NCBI GenBank assembly: GCA_013397935.1
Contig: VZRN01001315.1
Coordinates: 124,001 to 188,000, forward strand
Length of the DNA: 64,000 bases
Reading direction: 5' to 3'
Origin: Dasyornis broadbenti
Lineage: Eukaryota > Chordata > Aves > Passeriformes > Dasyornithidae
The position numbers and the translations under genes are program-made. The stretch's first letter is position 1. Each line of letters begins with the position of its first letter. A model generated the notes under the pieces. The model saw nothing but the letters and a program-made list of their open reading frames with translations, was not told the DNA's origin and searched no databases. This document shows positions 11,559 through 22,900 of the stretch, in pieces.

Positions 11559-12554
11559 GTCTTTGGTAGTTGTGGGTGGAACCAAGTAAAACCACCTCTG
11601 AAGATGGGTGAATTCGAAATGCTCAACACAAATTTTCAACACCCACTTTTAATGAATCCATCTAACTACAAAAATAATCTAATATGCAAAAATTACATAA
11701 TGTATAAAAAGGAGTATTACAGATGTTCAACAGGGTTAACAACACTGACAGAACCCTGACTGTGAGGCTGAACATGTGACGCAGTTTTTACAAAAATATT
11801 AAACAGAGTTTTGCACTGAATAAATTTTTTTTCTAGAAAAGAATGTCTGTCAGGAATTGTACAATGCAAAATTTGAACTTCACTCTCACAGATAGAATGG
11901 GGTTTTCTCCTTTTGCTGCTGATACCCGTTAGAGGTCACTTTCTGAGACTAAGTTATCAGAGTCACTGAGAAAAGAGCACAGAAAATGCAGCTTGATCAG
12001 ACTTATGCGGAAGGAATTGCAGTTTCCATTCCATTCCACTGAGACTGAATTAAAACTTTCTTACTATACAAAACTGACTTTTAGAACATAACAACTATTA
12101 GCAGCCTTAAGATTTCCAACAAGTTCTCTAACTTTTCTTCACTCCTAATGCCTGTGAAGGAATACTCTCTTGGGAAGGAAAAATCCGCTCTAATTTCCAA
12201 ATTTGTTTGCATCCTCCTGTGAAGTATCTGTTCTGGATCAGTTCTGCACACTGGCACATACCAGACCAAACAGATCCAGGGAAGGCTCTGTCATCCTGTG
12301 AGTTCTCACTTCTAACCCAAGCTAAGAAAGAGAAGTTACACTAGATTTGTCACAAGCCTTTACTGGGTCCCCGTGGGAAAAGAGTGATGTTGGTCTTACC
12401 TGTTCTATAAAAGCAAACTTCAGATATGTGGGGAGATCTCTGTCACATAGAATAAGCATAGTTCCAGAGTAGCCTAGTCACTCTGAAAAAGGCAAAACAA
12501 TACTGAGAAAAGCAGATACAGCTAATAATTTCTTTTGCCTGTTGCATAATTCGT
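11559..12554. other. Distal 5' flank of ST8SIA4, nothing recognised
   Basis: AT-rich sequence between the ERVK-like LTR and the G/T-rich tract. No gene, RNA gene or repeat is supported. Confidence 0.5.
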
Positions 12555-12860
12555 CTCAAAGGTTTGTTTCATTTCATTTTGGGGTTTCATGATTTTTTTG
12601 GGTTTTGTTATTTTCTTTTCTTTTGTTTTTTTAGTTGTTGTTGTTGTTTGTTTGGGGGTTTTGGGTTTTGCTTGTTTGTTTGTTTTTATTTGGTTGGGGT
12701 TTTTTGGTGGGGGGAGCAGGGCTGGGTTTGGTGTTTTGTTTTGTTTTGTTTTTCTTTTGGTTTTTTTTTTTTTTTTGTTATTGTTGGGGTTTTTTTTTTT
12801 TTGTTGTTGTTGGGGTTTTTTTTGTTTGTTTTGTNGTTTTTTTTGTTTTTTTTTTTTGTG
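12555..12860 (+). repeat. G/T-rich low-complexity tract with an undetermined base
   Basis: Roughly 300 bp made almost only of T and G on the + strand. It has runs of TTGTTG, TTTTGTTTTG and several GGGG clusters (for example near 12696-12720 and 12785-12820) and one N at 12835. The strong strand asymmetry allows G-quadruplex or slipped structures. The long frames it contains on both strands are low-complexity artefacts. It ends where the GC-rich promoter island of ST8SIA4 begins. Confidence 0.85.
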
Positions 12861-13505
12861 CATTTCAGAGAAACTGTCCCAGCAGAAACTAGCAAAATAC
12901 TGGCCGTGTTGAGACCGTGTGGAAGACACAAGACCCTGGGGAGCGCGGCATGGGCGATGGATTTGGCCGGGCTCCGGCACTCTTGGCGGCGGTGTGCGGA
13001 GACCATGCCGCTTCTCTTCTGCATTCCCGCCTTGTCCTGCGGGTTTGGGGGCAGGGAGACTGGGAAAAACCTCCAGTGCCTTGTTCAAGCTACAACCATC
13101 CGTAGCGGCAGAGAGGAAAAAGAAATTACCAATGAACAAAACGCCTCATCTTTCTCTGAAAAGCAAGTGTGTTCCTTTCCAGGGCTGGAGGTCTTTCGCT
13201 CTAACTTTCAGACGTCCAGAGGCGACAGCGGTGCAACCGACGTGAGCCAGACGAGGAAAACACTGCTTCCCCGAGCCCAGAGAAGCCGCCAAAGGGGAAT
13301 CCCCCACCCCCTCTCGCCCCCTCCGGTGCCGCCGCGCCAGCCGACCTCCGCCCCGCGCCGAGGCCCCGCCTGCCCTGTGCGCATTGGCCGCGCTTCACCC
13401 GCCCCCGCCCCGCCGCGGCGAGGGCGGCACTAGCCGCGCCTCCGGGCGAGAGGCGCCGCAGCGCAGCAGAACGCGGAGGGGAGTAGCGGAGCCGTGCTGG
13501 GGTCC

Positions 13506-13562
13506 ATGCTTATCGGCGGGCGCGCAGCGGCGCCNGGCGCCGCGGACTCGTCTCCTCGCTGA
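13506..13562 (+). promoter_or_regulatory. Upstream ORF 1 in the ST8SIA4 leader (18 codons)
   Basis: ATG at 13506 opens an 18-codon frame that stops at TGA 13560-13562. The undetermined base 13535 is the third position of a proline codon, so it cannot change the frame. It belongs to the mRNA only if transcription starts upstream of 13506, which the CCAAT and GC box positions make plausible. It could lower translation of the main frame. Confidence 0.45.
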
Positions 13563-13591
13563 GGCGAGCGAATCATCGCCTGCAAGCCCGG

Positions 13592-13627
13592 ATGCCTGGC
13601 CGGGCAGGGCGAAAGAGACAAAACTAA
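13592..13627 (+). promoter_or_regulatory. Upstream ORF 2 in the ST8SIA4 leader (11 codons)
   Basis: ATG at 13592 (context CGGATGC, G at -3 not present) opens an 11-codon frame ending at TAA 13625-13627, about 200 bases before the main ATG. The stop-to-main-start distance would allow reinitiation. Confidence 0.45.
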
Positions 13628-13823
13628 ACACCAAAGAACCCCCAGCCTCTGCGCCTTTCTGGTTTTATTTTGTTTTATCTTCCGCGATTATTTCGGGGGA
13701 AAAAAATAACAAAAAAATTACATCGCTGTGTTTTTAGCAATTCGTGCCGTGTGTGGAGTTGTTTCCCGCACACCCCTGACAAACAAAGGAAAAGGGGGAG
13801 GGGGCCCGCGTTTCGCAGAAGAC

Positions 13824-13936
13824 ATGCGTTCCGTCAGGAAGAGGTGGACTGTGTGCACGATAAGTCTCCTCCTCATATTCTATAAGACGAAGGAAATAGC
13901 GCGGACCGAGGAGCGCCAGGAGACAGCTCTGGCCGG
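13824..13936 (+). CDS. ST8SIA4: ST8SIA4 coding exon 1 (residues 1-38, partial last codon)
   Basis: Encodes the cytoplasmic tail MRSVRKR, the hydrophobic signal anchor WTVCTISLLLIFY (8-20) and the start of the stem. ATG 13824 has G at -3 and no other in-frame ATG precedes it. The 113 coding bases end two bases into the Gly38 codon, at donor gg|GTAATT (13937). Without splicing the frame would stop at TAA 13938-13940, which confirms the donor. It differs from human at only a few residues. Confidence 0.96.
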
Positions 13937-16900
13937 GTAATTGCGGGGCGCCGCGCCGGGAGGGCGGTGCGGGAGGGCGGTTCGGAGGGGCGGCGGGGCC
14001 GTGTCCCTGCCTGCGGTCTCCTCCACGTCCCCGCCTGGGTCGTCAGGTGGCCCGGCGGTGCTGGGGCCGTGACCCGCAGCTTGCAGTGCCAGCGGAGCTC
14101 GGCGCTTTCGCTGGCGGGCGCTGCGGAGGGTGCGGATGCCGCTGCGGGACGGGTGGCGCCGGGGCTCGGCGGCCGCAGGGTGGGTGCGAGTGCATGGGGA
14201 AGGACGGGAGGCTGCCCTGTGCTGAGGCTGCCTCTCAGCTGTAGTAACGGGGCGCTCCTGGGAAGTTTCACCTGTCCGCTGCTGCCACGGGGGCCGGGTC
14301 GGCCCGAGGTAGCGGCGAGGGCTTGCCGGAGCGCCTTGTGCCTCCGTTCCTGCCTTGGGAACCTTTCACAGGCAAGCGTGACGGGATGCAGGCTGCCTGC
14401 TTCCGTCTTTGAAGTTTGCCTGGGAGCTCTGCTTAACTTCAGCTATTCCTTAAGGATTCTTGCTCTGAGAGAGTGTGGGCCATCCCTCTTAGCTCTCAGG
14501 CTTCCTTCACTGGAGACGCTGGTCCTTCGCTGAGACGGTCCGTTACGTACTTTCCCTTTACTGCCTGCCTTCGACTCAAAACGAAAGGCAGAGTCCTTGA
14601 CATTTTTCTGTTTGCACTTCAGCTTACTCTTTGTGTACATGAATGCCTGCATTCATCATTTTTTCTCCCAACTTGCAGCTATTTTATGGAGATGTTGGGT
14701 TTTCAGCCAAACTGGCTTTGCCTTGGAGGTGTATAAGATTTTGTTTTCACTGGAGTAATGCATAAATTGCTTGGTTGTTTAATGAAATCAGCAAAAGCTA
14801 AGTAGGCGATCACACTTTCTGTTTGCTTGTTCAAGACGACTGTGGGGCAAACGCTTCCGCAGCAGAATTTTGCCCTGTCGTGTAAGCCTTTGCCTTAATT
14901 TGAGGAGGAGGCTTAAGGGAGTTGTAAGTACCCGTACAGGCCTGGAGGAAACTCAGGAAATTACAGTCTACTTGGCCCCGCAGTTAAAGACAGAAAGCAT
15001 ATCCCTCTTTCCCAGGCAGACTGGTGCGGGAGTGGGGCACAGGCAGCTGGCCGCAGCTGGGCAGCTGTGGCCCCAGCAGTTCCTGAGAGCAGTGGCTGGC
15101 CTCAGCTTTGTGTGTGCAATGTTTGCTTCCCTTGTTATTCAAGATTTTCACAGCTTACCAGTATCTTTCTCTTGTTCAGCCTGTGTGTAACTCCAGGTTT
15201 TACCATAAAGCTGTCTGTATTCTCAGGAGATGTACAGAAGTTTAAAATTTTGGGGTTACGGTTGTATGAAAACACATGTGAAAATGAAAGTGTGAGGGAG
15301 AATTGTCCTTAATACCCACGTTTATTAGTATATGTTCCTTCTCTCAGACTAGAGGGAACTGATGAAGTAATTCAGAAATTACTTTATATAAGTTTGCAAA
15401 GAACGCCTTTCAGCTTACTGCACATTGTTTGACACAATTTAAGATATACTAAAATGAACTGTTGTTTCAATATTAAATGAAAGAAAATAAGTGTGTTTAG
15501 TTATAAATATGTGTGTTCCTAACAAACCTTTTTAAATACAGCTGTAATATACTTCTAACAGGTCATTTTGTGGTATCCCTATTTCTTTGCTATCAGTGAG
15601 ACTTTTTGTACAGTATGGTACTACTCACTTTCACTGTTGAAATATCATTTCTTCACAGCCTATCATCCCACTCATTACATCCCATTCATGAAGCAGAAAA
15701 AAATACCCTAAAAGTGTACTGCTAGTAACTGCCGCCCCTATTGATGTTTCCCTTGCCTTTCTCTTGAATTAGGGGTTCAGGGTGTTGGGTTATTTTTCAC
15801 TGACCGTGTGGGCAAGCAAAATTAGTTTTCCATGGGATGTTTTATTTTCAGAAGTTATGGATGTGCAAGGTAGACCATTTTATGGTTATTAGTGGCACCA
15901 GAGGTAATCCTAAACAATCCAAAATAGACTGACTATATGGAGTTCCAAATTATATGATAAATTTTAAACCAGCTGTGTGCTCTCATAGCAAAGTGTGCTA
16001 GGACAATTATTGTGAAGTGAGTCCTGCTTCAAATAGACAGTAATATCCCTTTAAAGGTTAAGCAAGTAATGAAACATGCATGTTATGTGCAGGATAGTGT
16101 TTCTTAAACAGTGTCATCTTCTACTGGTATGGAATATGCTTGAAAGCAGTTACTTTATTTAATGCACTATCTTCAGGACAAGAGAGAGTCTTATTATCTT
16201 GGTCTGTTTGGTCACTAAGGCAAGGTAATCCAAAGTGAAGGCTAACACTGTCATCTGTAAGTTGCTGTCATGGTATGGCAGCGGTTTCATTTACATCAGA
16301 GAGGATTTGCAGTAATTCTAGAAGATACAAAACAATCCAAATTACTTTCAATTATTTACACAATGAAGAATTACCTGGATAAAGTTTTGATTTTTGTGTA
16401 TTAGTTTCTTTAATGTTGCTTTAAGTGAAAGTTAAAATAATACCAACAAAATGGAGAGGAGGATGTAAGTGAGCACATTTGTGTTCGTAGCAGTGCTTTA
16501 ACACAAAGTGCCTAGGTCCTTCTTTCAGCTCATAAGAACATAATTTAACATTGTTTTGATGTAAGATCTAGGTAACTCACTGCAATTGCAAATTGTGGCT
16601 ATGAAAGTCAACCACTTTTCAAATGATATGGTGCTTTAAGTGTTGGCAGTGTATTTTGTTGCTGAGTTTTGTCACGTGTTTCATTGTTCAAGTGTCTATT
16701 AAATAATATTTAACCCAAAATAAACTAGAGACATCTCTGAAGTATCTTTAGTCTGAGAACTTACCTGGATGTAGTCTGGTAATTTTCCTTTAGATGCATG
16801 CACTCAATGCATCTAGAAAATATATGCAGGAATGTATGTGTAATTAATATTATTACAATCACTTTGGAAAAGTTTTAGGGAATGAAAAATTTTAATGTAG

Positions 16901-19900
16901 CAAAAAGTATCAGTTGGGTTCTAGCTATTGAATTTAGAGACTTCTACAGCGTCCTCCCTGCCTTTAAGTTAGAAGGTAATTTGCTTACAGGTCTTATATC
17001 TAAGATTGCAGGTTTCCGATAGGTGGCAGCCTTACCTCTGCATCAGCTGATGTCAGGGCTGCAGGATGTTGGTGTGGGCGTGAGGGAAAAAGGGAGCTGT
17101 GAGTAATGGTGGTTTTAGTGAAGTGTATGATACTGGTTTGTTAGTTACAGGGGCTTTTGCAATAATAGCGCTTTTTAGAAATTGCTACATGTTACCAGTT
17201 TTGTTAATTTAGCTTAATTTATGTCCCATTGCAGGTTAGCTTGTATTTAGTCTGTTGTATAATTCACCAACTATTATTGCCTTATATACACAGCAGTAAT
17301 GCTGGTGTGTTTCTTACTAAGGGCAGTGATCCAATTGTTCCTAAGAACTTTGAGCCACAGAGAAACACTACTCAGCAATTCCTGGAAAGCTTAGAGTCTC
17401 ATCTTTTCCATTTTGTTGGTTGAAGGGCTGTGGTCCGATATTCTGGTTCCAAGTTAAGTTATTGTTATTTGGTAGTATTTCAGAGCATGCTTATTTAACA
17501 GATAAACAGATTTCTATGTATTATTGTCCTGTGCACTTCTGAGTTACAAGACTGCTGAGTTGTAAGACATTCTGTGTGGTAGATTACTGTGTCCAACAAC
17601 TTTGATATATTTGTGATTAACAGCTGCGTTTTAACTCAGCTGAACATTTCTCTGGCATCTAAAAGGGAACAGTATGGATGATGATGGAAACATATGAAGA
17701 TAAAATTGATTTCAGTCCAAACACCTTAAGTTGTGCTTGCAGCGTTTGGGCCTCTCTGTTCCGTTTAAGTGATCCTGTTGGCTAATATCACTGCAACTTG
17801 TGTAGCCAATCAGGTGTTCAGTGATTATCACCAAAAGCTTACTGTATTTATTTTTTAAAGTTACCTTGTCAAAAAGTTATGATTATAAGAAGGATGGATA
17901 GGATAAGACTATTGGAGTGGTTTGGATGTGTGCATGCAAAAGTTTCAGGAAATGTTGGGGAAATTTTGTATTTTGTATACCATTAAACTCCCGAATTCTG
18001 TGCATGAAAGTCTTAAGCATCAACAGGAGGCCAAAGGCATCTATTAAGCCATTATTGCAGATTATGAGCACTTGCTGGGCAAAGGCTTTAAATTTAACAC
18101 TTAATTCTTAGTTCAGCACTAGGAATTTGGAGCCCGGAGGAGCAGAATCTACCTCACAAACATACTGAAGTTTTGTCCAGATTAACAATTTGGAGTTTAT
18201 TGTAGTTATTTTTATATCTATTCTATTACAAATACAAACATATTTAAGCTCTTAATTTGCATTTTCAGTTACTGTTTATTTTCTTTAGAAAGCTGAGAGA
18301 TAATTGCTTATTTTTGTTGTGAATAAAGGGATATATTACTGATACTTGGGATGTAAATTACTTAAACTGGTGTTAGCCTTGATGTAATTGTGTATTTTCT
18401 ATGTTGCATTTCAGAGATGGTGAACTGAGTTTGAGTAGAGCAATGATCAATAGCTCTGATAAGATAATTCGAAAGGGTGGCTCCTCTATTTTCCAGCATG
18501 CTGTAGAAGGTTGGAAAATCAATTCTTCTTTGGTGATGGAAATAAGGTGAGTGTCTTAAATAAAAAGCAGTTCATTTTCCATTGCTGCTAATTCTTTTCA
18601 TTTATATTGCTTTATAATTCCTCTGGTCTGTAAAACAGTAATTTGATTTATATTTGCAGGTGTGTGTTTTTTAACTGTATCTATTTAGGTTTCAGTGTTA
18701 AATGCAACTGTATAACATTAGGCTTCAAAGTCAAGTCATCCTTCATAAAAACTAATAAAATGTTTTCATCTTGCTGTGACAGTCAGATCTGTGCAATCAA
18801 TGTCTACATTATGCATGTCCATATTTAAGCTGGTTGTCTAGAACTCTTCCACAGTCAGTGGTGAGAAACTGGCACTTTCAGGACATCTTTTTCTCTCATC
18901 CTAGAGGTTTGAAATAGAACAGGTGAAAGTACCCTGAGTATACCAATTTTCCTCCCTTGTCTACCTAAGCTCCCTCTGTAGACAGCTCAGATGCAAGGGT
19001 CAATAGCTGGGCCATCAAGTGCTGTGAATCCAGTTGTGGCTGTGGCTGGTCCATGTCACAGGGTCAGACCCTGACAATATCTACGTATTATGCAGTTTCC
19101 TTTCTTGAAGTCAGAAAGGCCTAAAAAGCCTTTGGCTCATACTGAGGGGACAAACCAGTTGCAGAGTTAAAGGGAGTGATAGTTCTGATGTGTCTTAATA
19201 TTTACAGTGGATCACTGCCTTTTGGGGCCAGATAGAGTAGCAAACAGATGTCTCTGCGTGTGTCATGTCATATCTTCGCTATTTTCATCAGGAAGGAAGC
19301 ATATGGAGCATGGATTGGCAATGTGGAGGACCAGGAGTGTCACATTCTATGAAAAATGAGGGAGAGTAACTATTTTTAGCAACAATCCCATAGCAGGTTA
19401 GACTTGATTATATGAATATGAAGATTTTGAATAGAAATTTGATCTAATTAAAATGTGGTTTTTTGTGATTACCCTTTTTGCTTTTTAGATTTCTTCTTTT
19501 TTTTTTTTTTTTTTAAATAAAAGGACAGTTTACAAACCCCTTAAACAGGCATTGTTTCCATGTATAGAAGTATGGCTTCTCTGGATGAGGAATTGAGGAA
19601 TTTTTTTAATGACTGCTATTTTATGTTCCTAATTCTAAAACATGCAGAAGATAAAAGTAGCTCAGAAATGTATGTGTCTTAGGTTATGGGTCTTACAATT
19701 GGGAGAAAACAGCTTTTTCTACTTGTGAAGTAAACTGATTCAGAAATGATAGAGTGACTATAAGTACAGACAATAATTATTCTCAGTCATTTTAGTGAAA
19801 AATTGAGTATCATATTTCAGAACTATTTAAAACCAATATACCTTGTTGCTCAAGCCAAACAACAAACAAGAAAAAAATATTACAATAACTTTTTGGTTAA

Positions 19901-22900
19901 AATTAAGAGAGAAAATGAAGCTTGGGTTATGCTAATTCTCCACCTGTTTCAAATGCAAAATATATCATTCAGACAAAGAGGTAAAACAATAAAGAATGCT
20001 TTAGGTTTTTTTCAGCCTCTTAATACATGTATGTCTTCTCAATCTACTAAATCCCTAAGTTTCAAAATAACTCTTTTCTTTATTATTGTCCAGAGGGGGA
20101 AATTTCTCTCATTTAATAAATTACTATTATGTACTTGAGAAGCATTGTGATATATGGGGGATTTTAAAATACTGCTCAGGGAAGTATTTACTTTTTTGTC
20201 ACATTAGCAGAGTGAAGAAAACAGTGCATCTTGTACACTGGCTTAAGCACTGGCAATAGAGGTTCCACTGTATTGTTGTAAGGTTTTCTGTACCATAGAG
20301 AGCATAAAGCTGAGGTTATTTAGAAGTCCGCTTTGCCAGTCTTCTTTTGAGAGGAAATGGCTACCTTCATGAACCCTAGGGCAGAGAGTAGATGTGAACC
20401 AGTAAAGTATTTTAGATTAATGTGACTTAGGACCAAAAGTTGACATGAACTCTACAAATAAAAATGCTACTCTGCAAATACAGGATTTAACTAGTCTGAG
20501 TGCTAGGTCCTACACTTTGGCCATAACAACGACAGAATTACAGGCTGGGGACTGAGTGTCTGGACAGTGGCCAGGCAGAAAGCGGCCTGGCGGTGCTTGT
20601 TGGCAGCTGATTGAACATGAGCCAGCAATGTGCTCAAGTGGCCAAGAAGGCCAATGGCACGTGGCCTATATCAGAAATAATGTGGCCAGCAGGACCAGGG
20701 AGCTAAATTTTCTCCTGTACTTAGCACTGGTGAGGCTACACATTGAGTAATGTGTCCTGTTCTGGGGCCCTCAATTTAGGAAAGATGTTGAGGTGGTCAG
20801 TCGTGTCCTGAGAAGGGCAACAGAGCTGAAGGGTCTAGAATACGAGTGCTATGAAGAGCAGCTGAGGGAGCTGGGGTTGTTTAGCTTGGGAAAAAGGAGC
20901 TGAAGGGTCCAGAATACAAGTGCTATGAAGAGCAGCTGAGGGAGCTGGGGTTGTTTAGCTTGGGAAAAAGGAGGTGCAGGGGAGACCTTATCACTCTCTA
21001 CAACTGCCTGAAAGGAGGCTGTAGCCAGGCAGGGGTTGGTCACTTCTCCCAGGTGACCAGCAACAGGACAAGAGGACATACCCTCAAGTTGCACTTGGGG
21101 AAATTTAGGCTAGACATTAGGAAAAAATTCTTCACAGAAAGCATAATTCGGCATTGGAATGGGCAGCCCAGGGAGGTGGTGGAGTCACCATCCCTGGAGG
21201 TGTTTAGAAAAAGACTTGATGAGGCAGTCAGTGCCATGGTTTAGCTGATAAGGTAATGCTAGGTCACAGGTTGGACTCGGTGATCTCAGAGGTCTTTTCC
21301 TATCTGGTTTATTCTGTGATTCTGTGAAAAGGGGTCACTTCTACCAGTCAGAAATAGCCTTTCCAGAAGTCTTCTTATAGCACATTCAGTTATGCTCCTC
21401 GGCAGTGAGGAAGGGATATCAGGCATGCTTTTCACTGAGGAAGCCACATGCAACCCCTTATGATATGTCTTTCAATCTGATGCTGACTAAATTATGTGTA
21501 TTCTCTCACTTTTACAGGTGGGTTTCTATACACCTTTCTTTCATGTTACAGCAATAAGAAGCATTTTAGCTGTATTTTTACACTTACACACCTATCAATA
21601 CAAACTTCAAATGTATCTAGGAGAGCCCTACAGTGTTCTTGCAGTTTAACTAACTGCTCAATCCTCTAGAATATGTTACATATACTGTGTAGACCATGAA
21701 GAAGATTCATAGTCTATTATTGCAACTGTTAACATGAACAGTGGTTGGTGGTTGTGTGGTGTGAGGTTGACCATAGGAAGTAACAGTGAGAGAGAAATGA
21801 AAAACAAGCTACTGCTTGTTGAATAATATATAAAATGTTATCAGTACTAAGCAGTGGAGAAATAATTTGTGAAGCCATTAATGCACAGCATAAAGATATT
21901 TCATAAAAGTTATAATCACCCATAAATGACAGCTACTTATGTGTCTTATGTCAGCTTGCAATTTTCTTGCTTGCAGCTTTATGTCACTTTAGCAATTTTC
22001 AATTTTGTAGAAGGTATTTGATTGTGAATTTTGCTTTGTGCAAGGACTGATGGTCAATGATATGTTGAATCTTGTTGATTGGCATCTAGAATATTACACT
22101 TTGCTATTGCGTTGTTACCTTTGTGGGCATCATCTCTGGCCATCTTATTTTTGCTCAGGTTAGTGATGTGTCTAACAGCCTCCAAGGCCGTAGGAATTCT
22201 TGGCAAGGCCAGGCTCAGATAGGAATCAATGAGTGATAAAGCACCTTTATCAGGACTCCATGGAAGGACAGAAAGCTTCCACTGGGTTTCTCTAGGACTT
22301 TGCAGCCAGAAAAGGCAGTCTGTGGAGTGTAGCAGCCTTCGCAGCAGCCCTTTGGAGATGCTAAGCAGGCATAAAAAGAAAGAGCTATATATCTGTGATT
22401 GAGGTGGAAATTATGGATATTAACTAATTACTTGAGACTCTGTGAAATGTGCTGCCTTGACAATGAGAGAAAGTCTAGTGGGAGAGTGATTTTTGCAACT
22501 GATATTACCTTCTCATTGCTGGCAACTTCTTTGAAGAAGAATTGATAATTTCTGTGACAAAGGGAAGAAGACTGCTTTCTTGGCTCCCTTTCTATCAGAA
22601 TTATTTCAGTCATGAAGAGTCCACCATCTGCTAAGGTTTTATATCTTAAGTCCTTCTGCTCTCTGTAGCGATGTGAAGGTTTTCGTTATGGTTATGGAAA
22701 TAAAGAGATTTCATTTGTACTGAAGGCTATAGTTTCAGAAAGGAGAGATGTGGCTGAGATGGTACAAACCTATCTGGGGAAGCCTTCCACACAGGACTGA
22801 TGATAGCACATCTGTGACTGGTGTGAATGTACCAGTCAGATGTCTAAGTGTGTGACTTACTTCCACCTACTTTTGATTAAATGCAGGGAGTTATGTTGAA

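Larger units (their letters stand above)
12900..14350 (+). promoter_or_regulatory. ST8SIA4: CpG island and TATA-less promoter of ST8SIA4
   Basis: GC content and CpG density rise sharply here compared with both sides, and the densest part is about 13200-14330. Just upstream of the leader there is an inverted CCAAT box (ATTGG at 13383-13387) followed by adjacent GC boxes (around 13398-13414). No TATA box precedes them. The exact transcription start cannot be fixed from sequence, but around 13400-13500 is reasonable. A single N lies at 13535. The island covers the leader, coding exon 1 and the first part of intron 1. Confidence 0.8.

Noticed and set aside
11378..11642. Possible retroviral internal remnant beside the LTR at 10963
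   Set aside because: The 6-bp duplication TAAGCT at 11553-11558 shows this stretch is mostly the U3 part of the same LTR, so no internal coding region is present.
12522..13433. Frames of 205 and 289 codons over the G/T-rich tract
   Set aside because: They consist of low-complexity Phe/Gly/Val or Lys/Asn/Gln runs, include an unresolved base, and reflect composition only.
13873..14533. 132- and 188-codon frames on both strands at the start of intron 1
   Set aside because: GC-rich CpG-island DNA lacks stop codons by composition, and neither frame resembles a protein or joins the splice sites.
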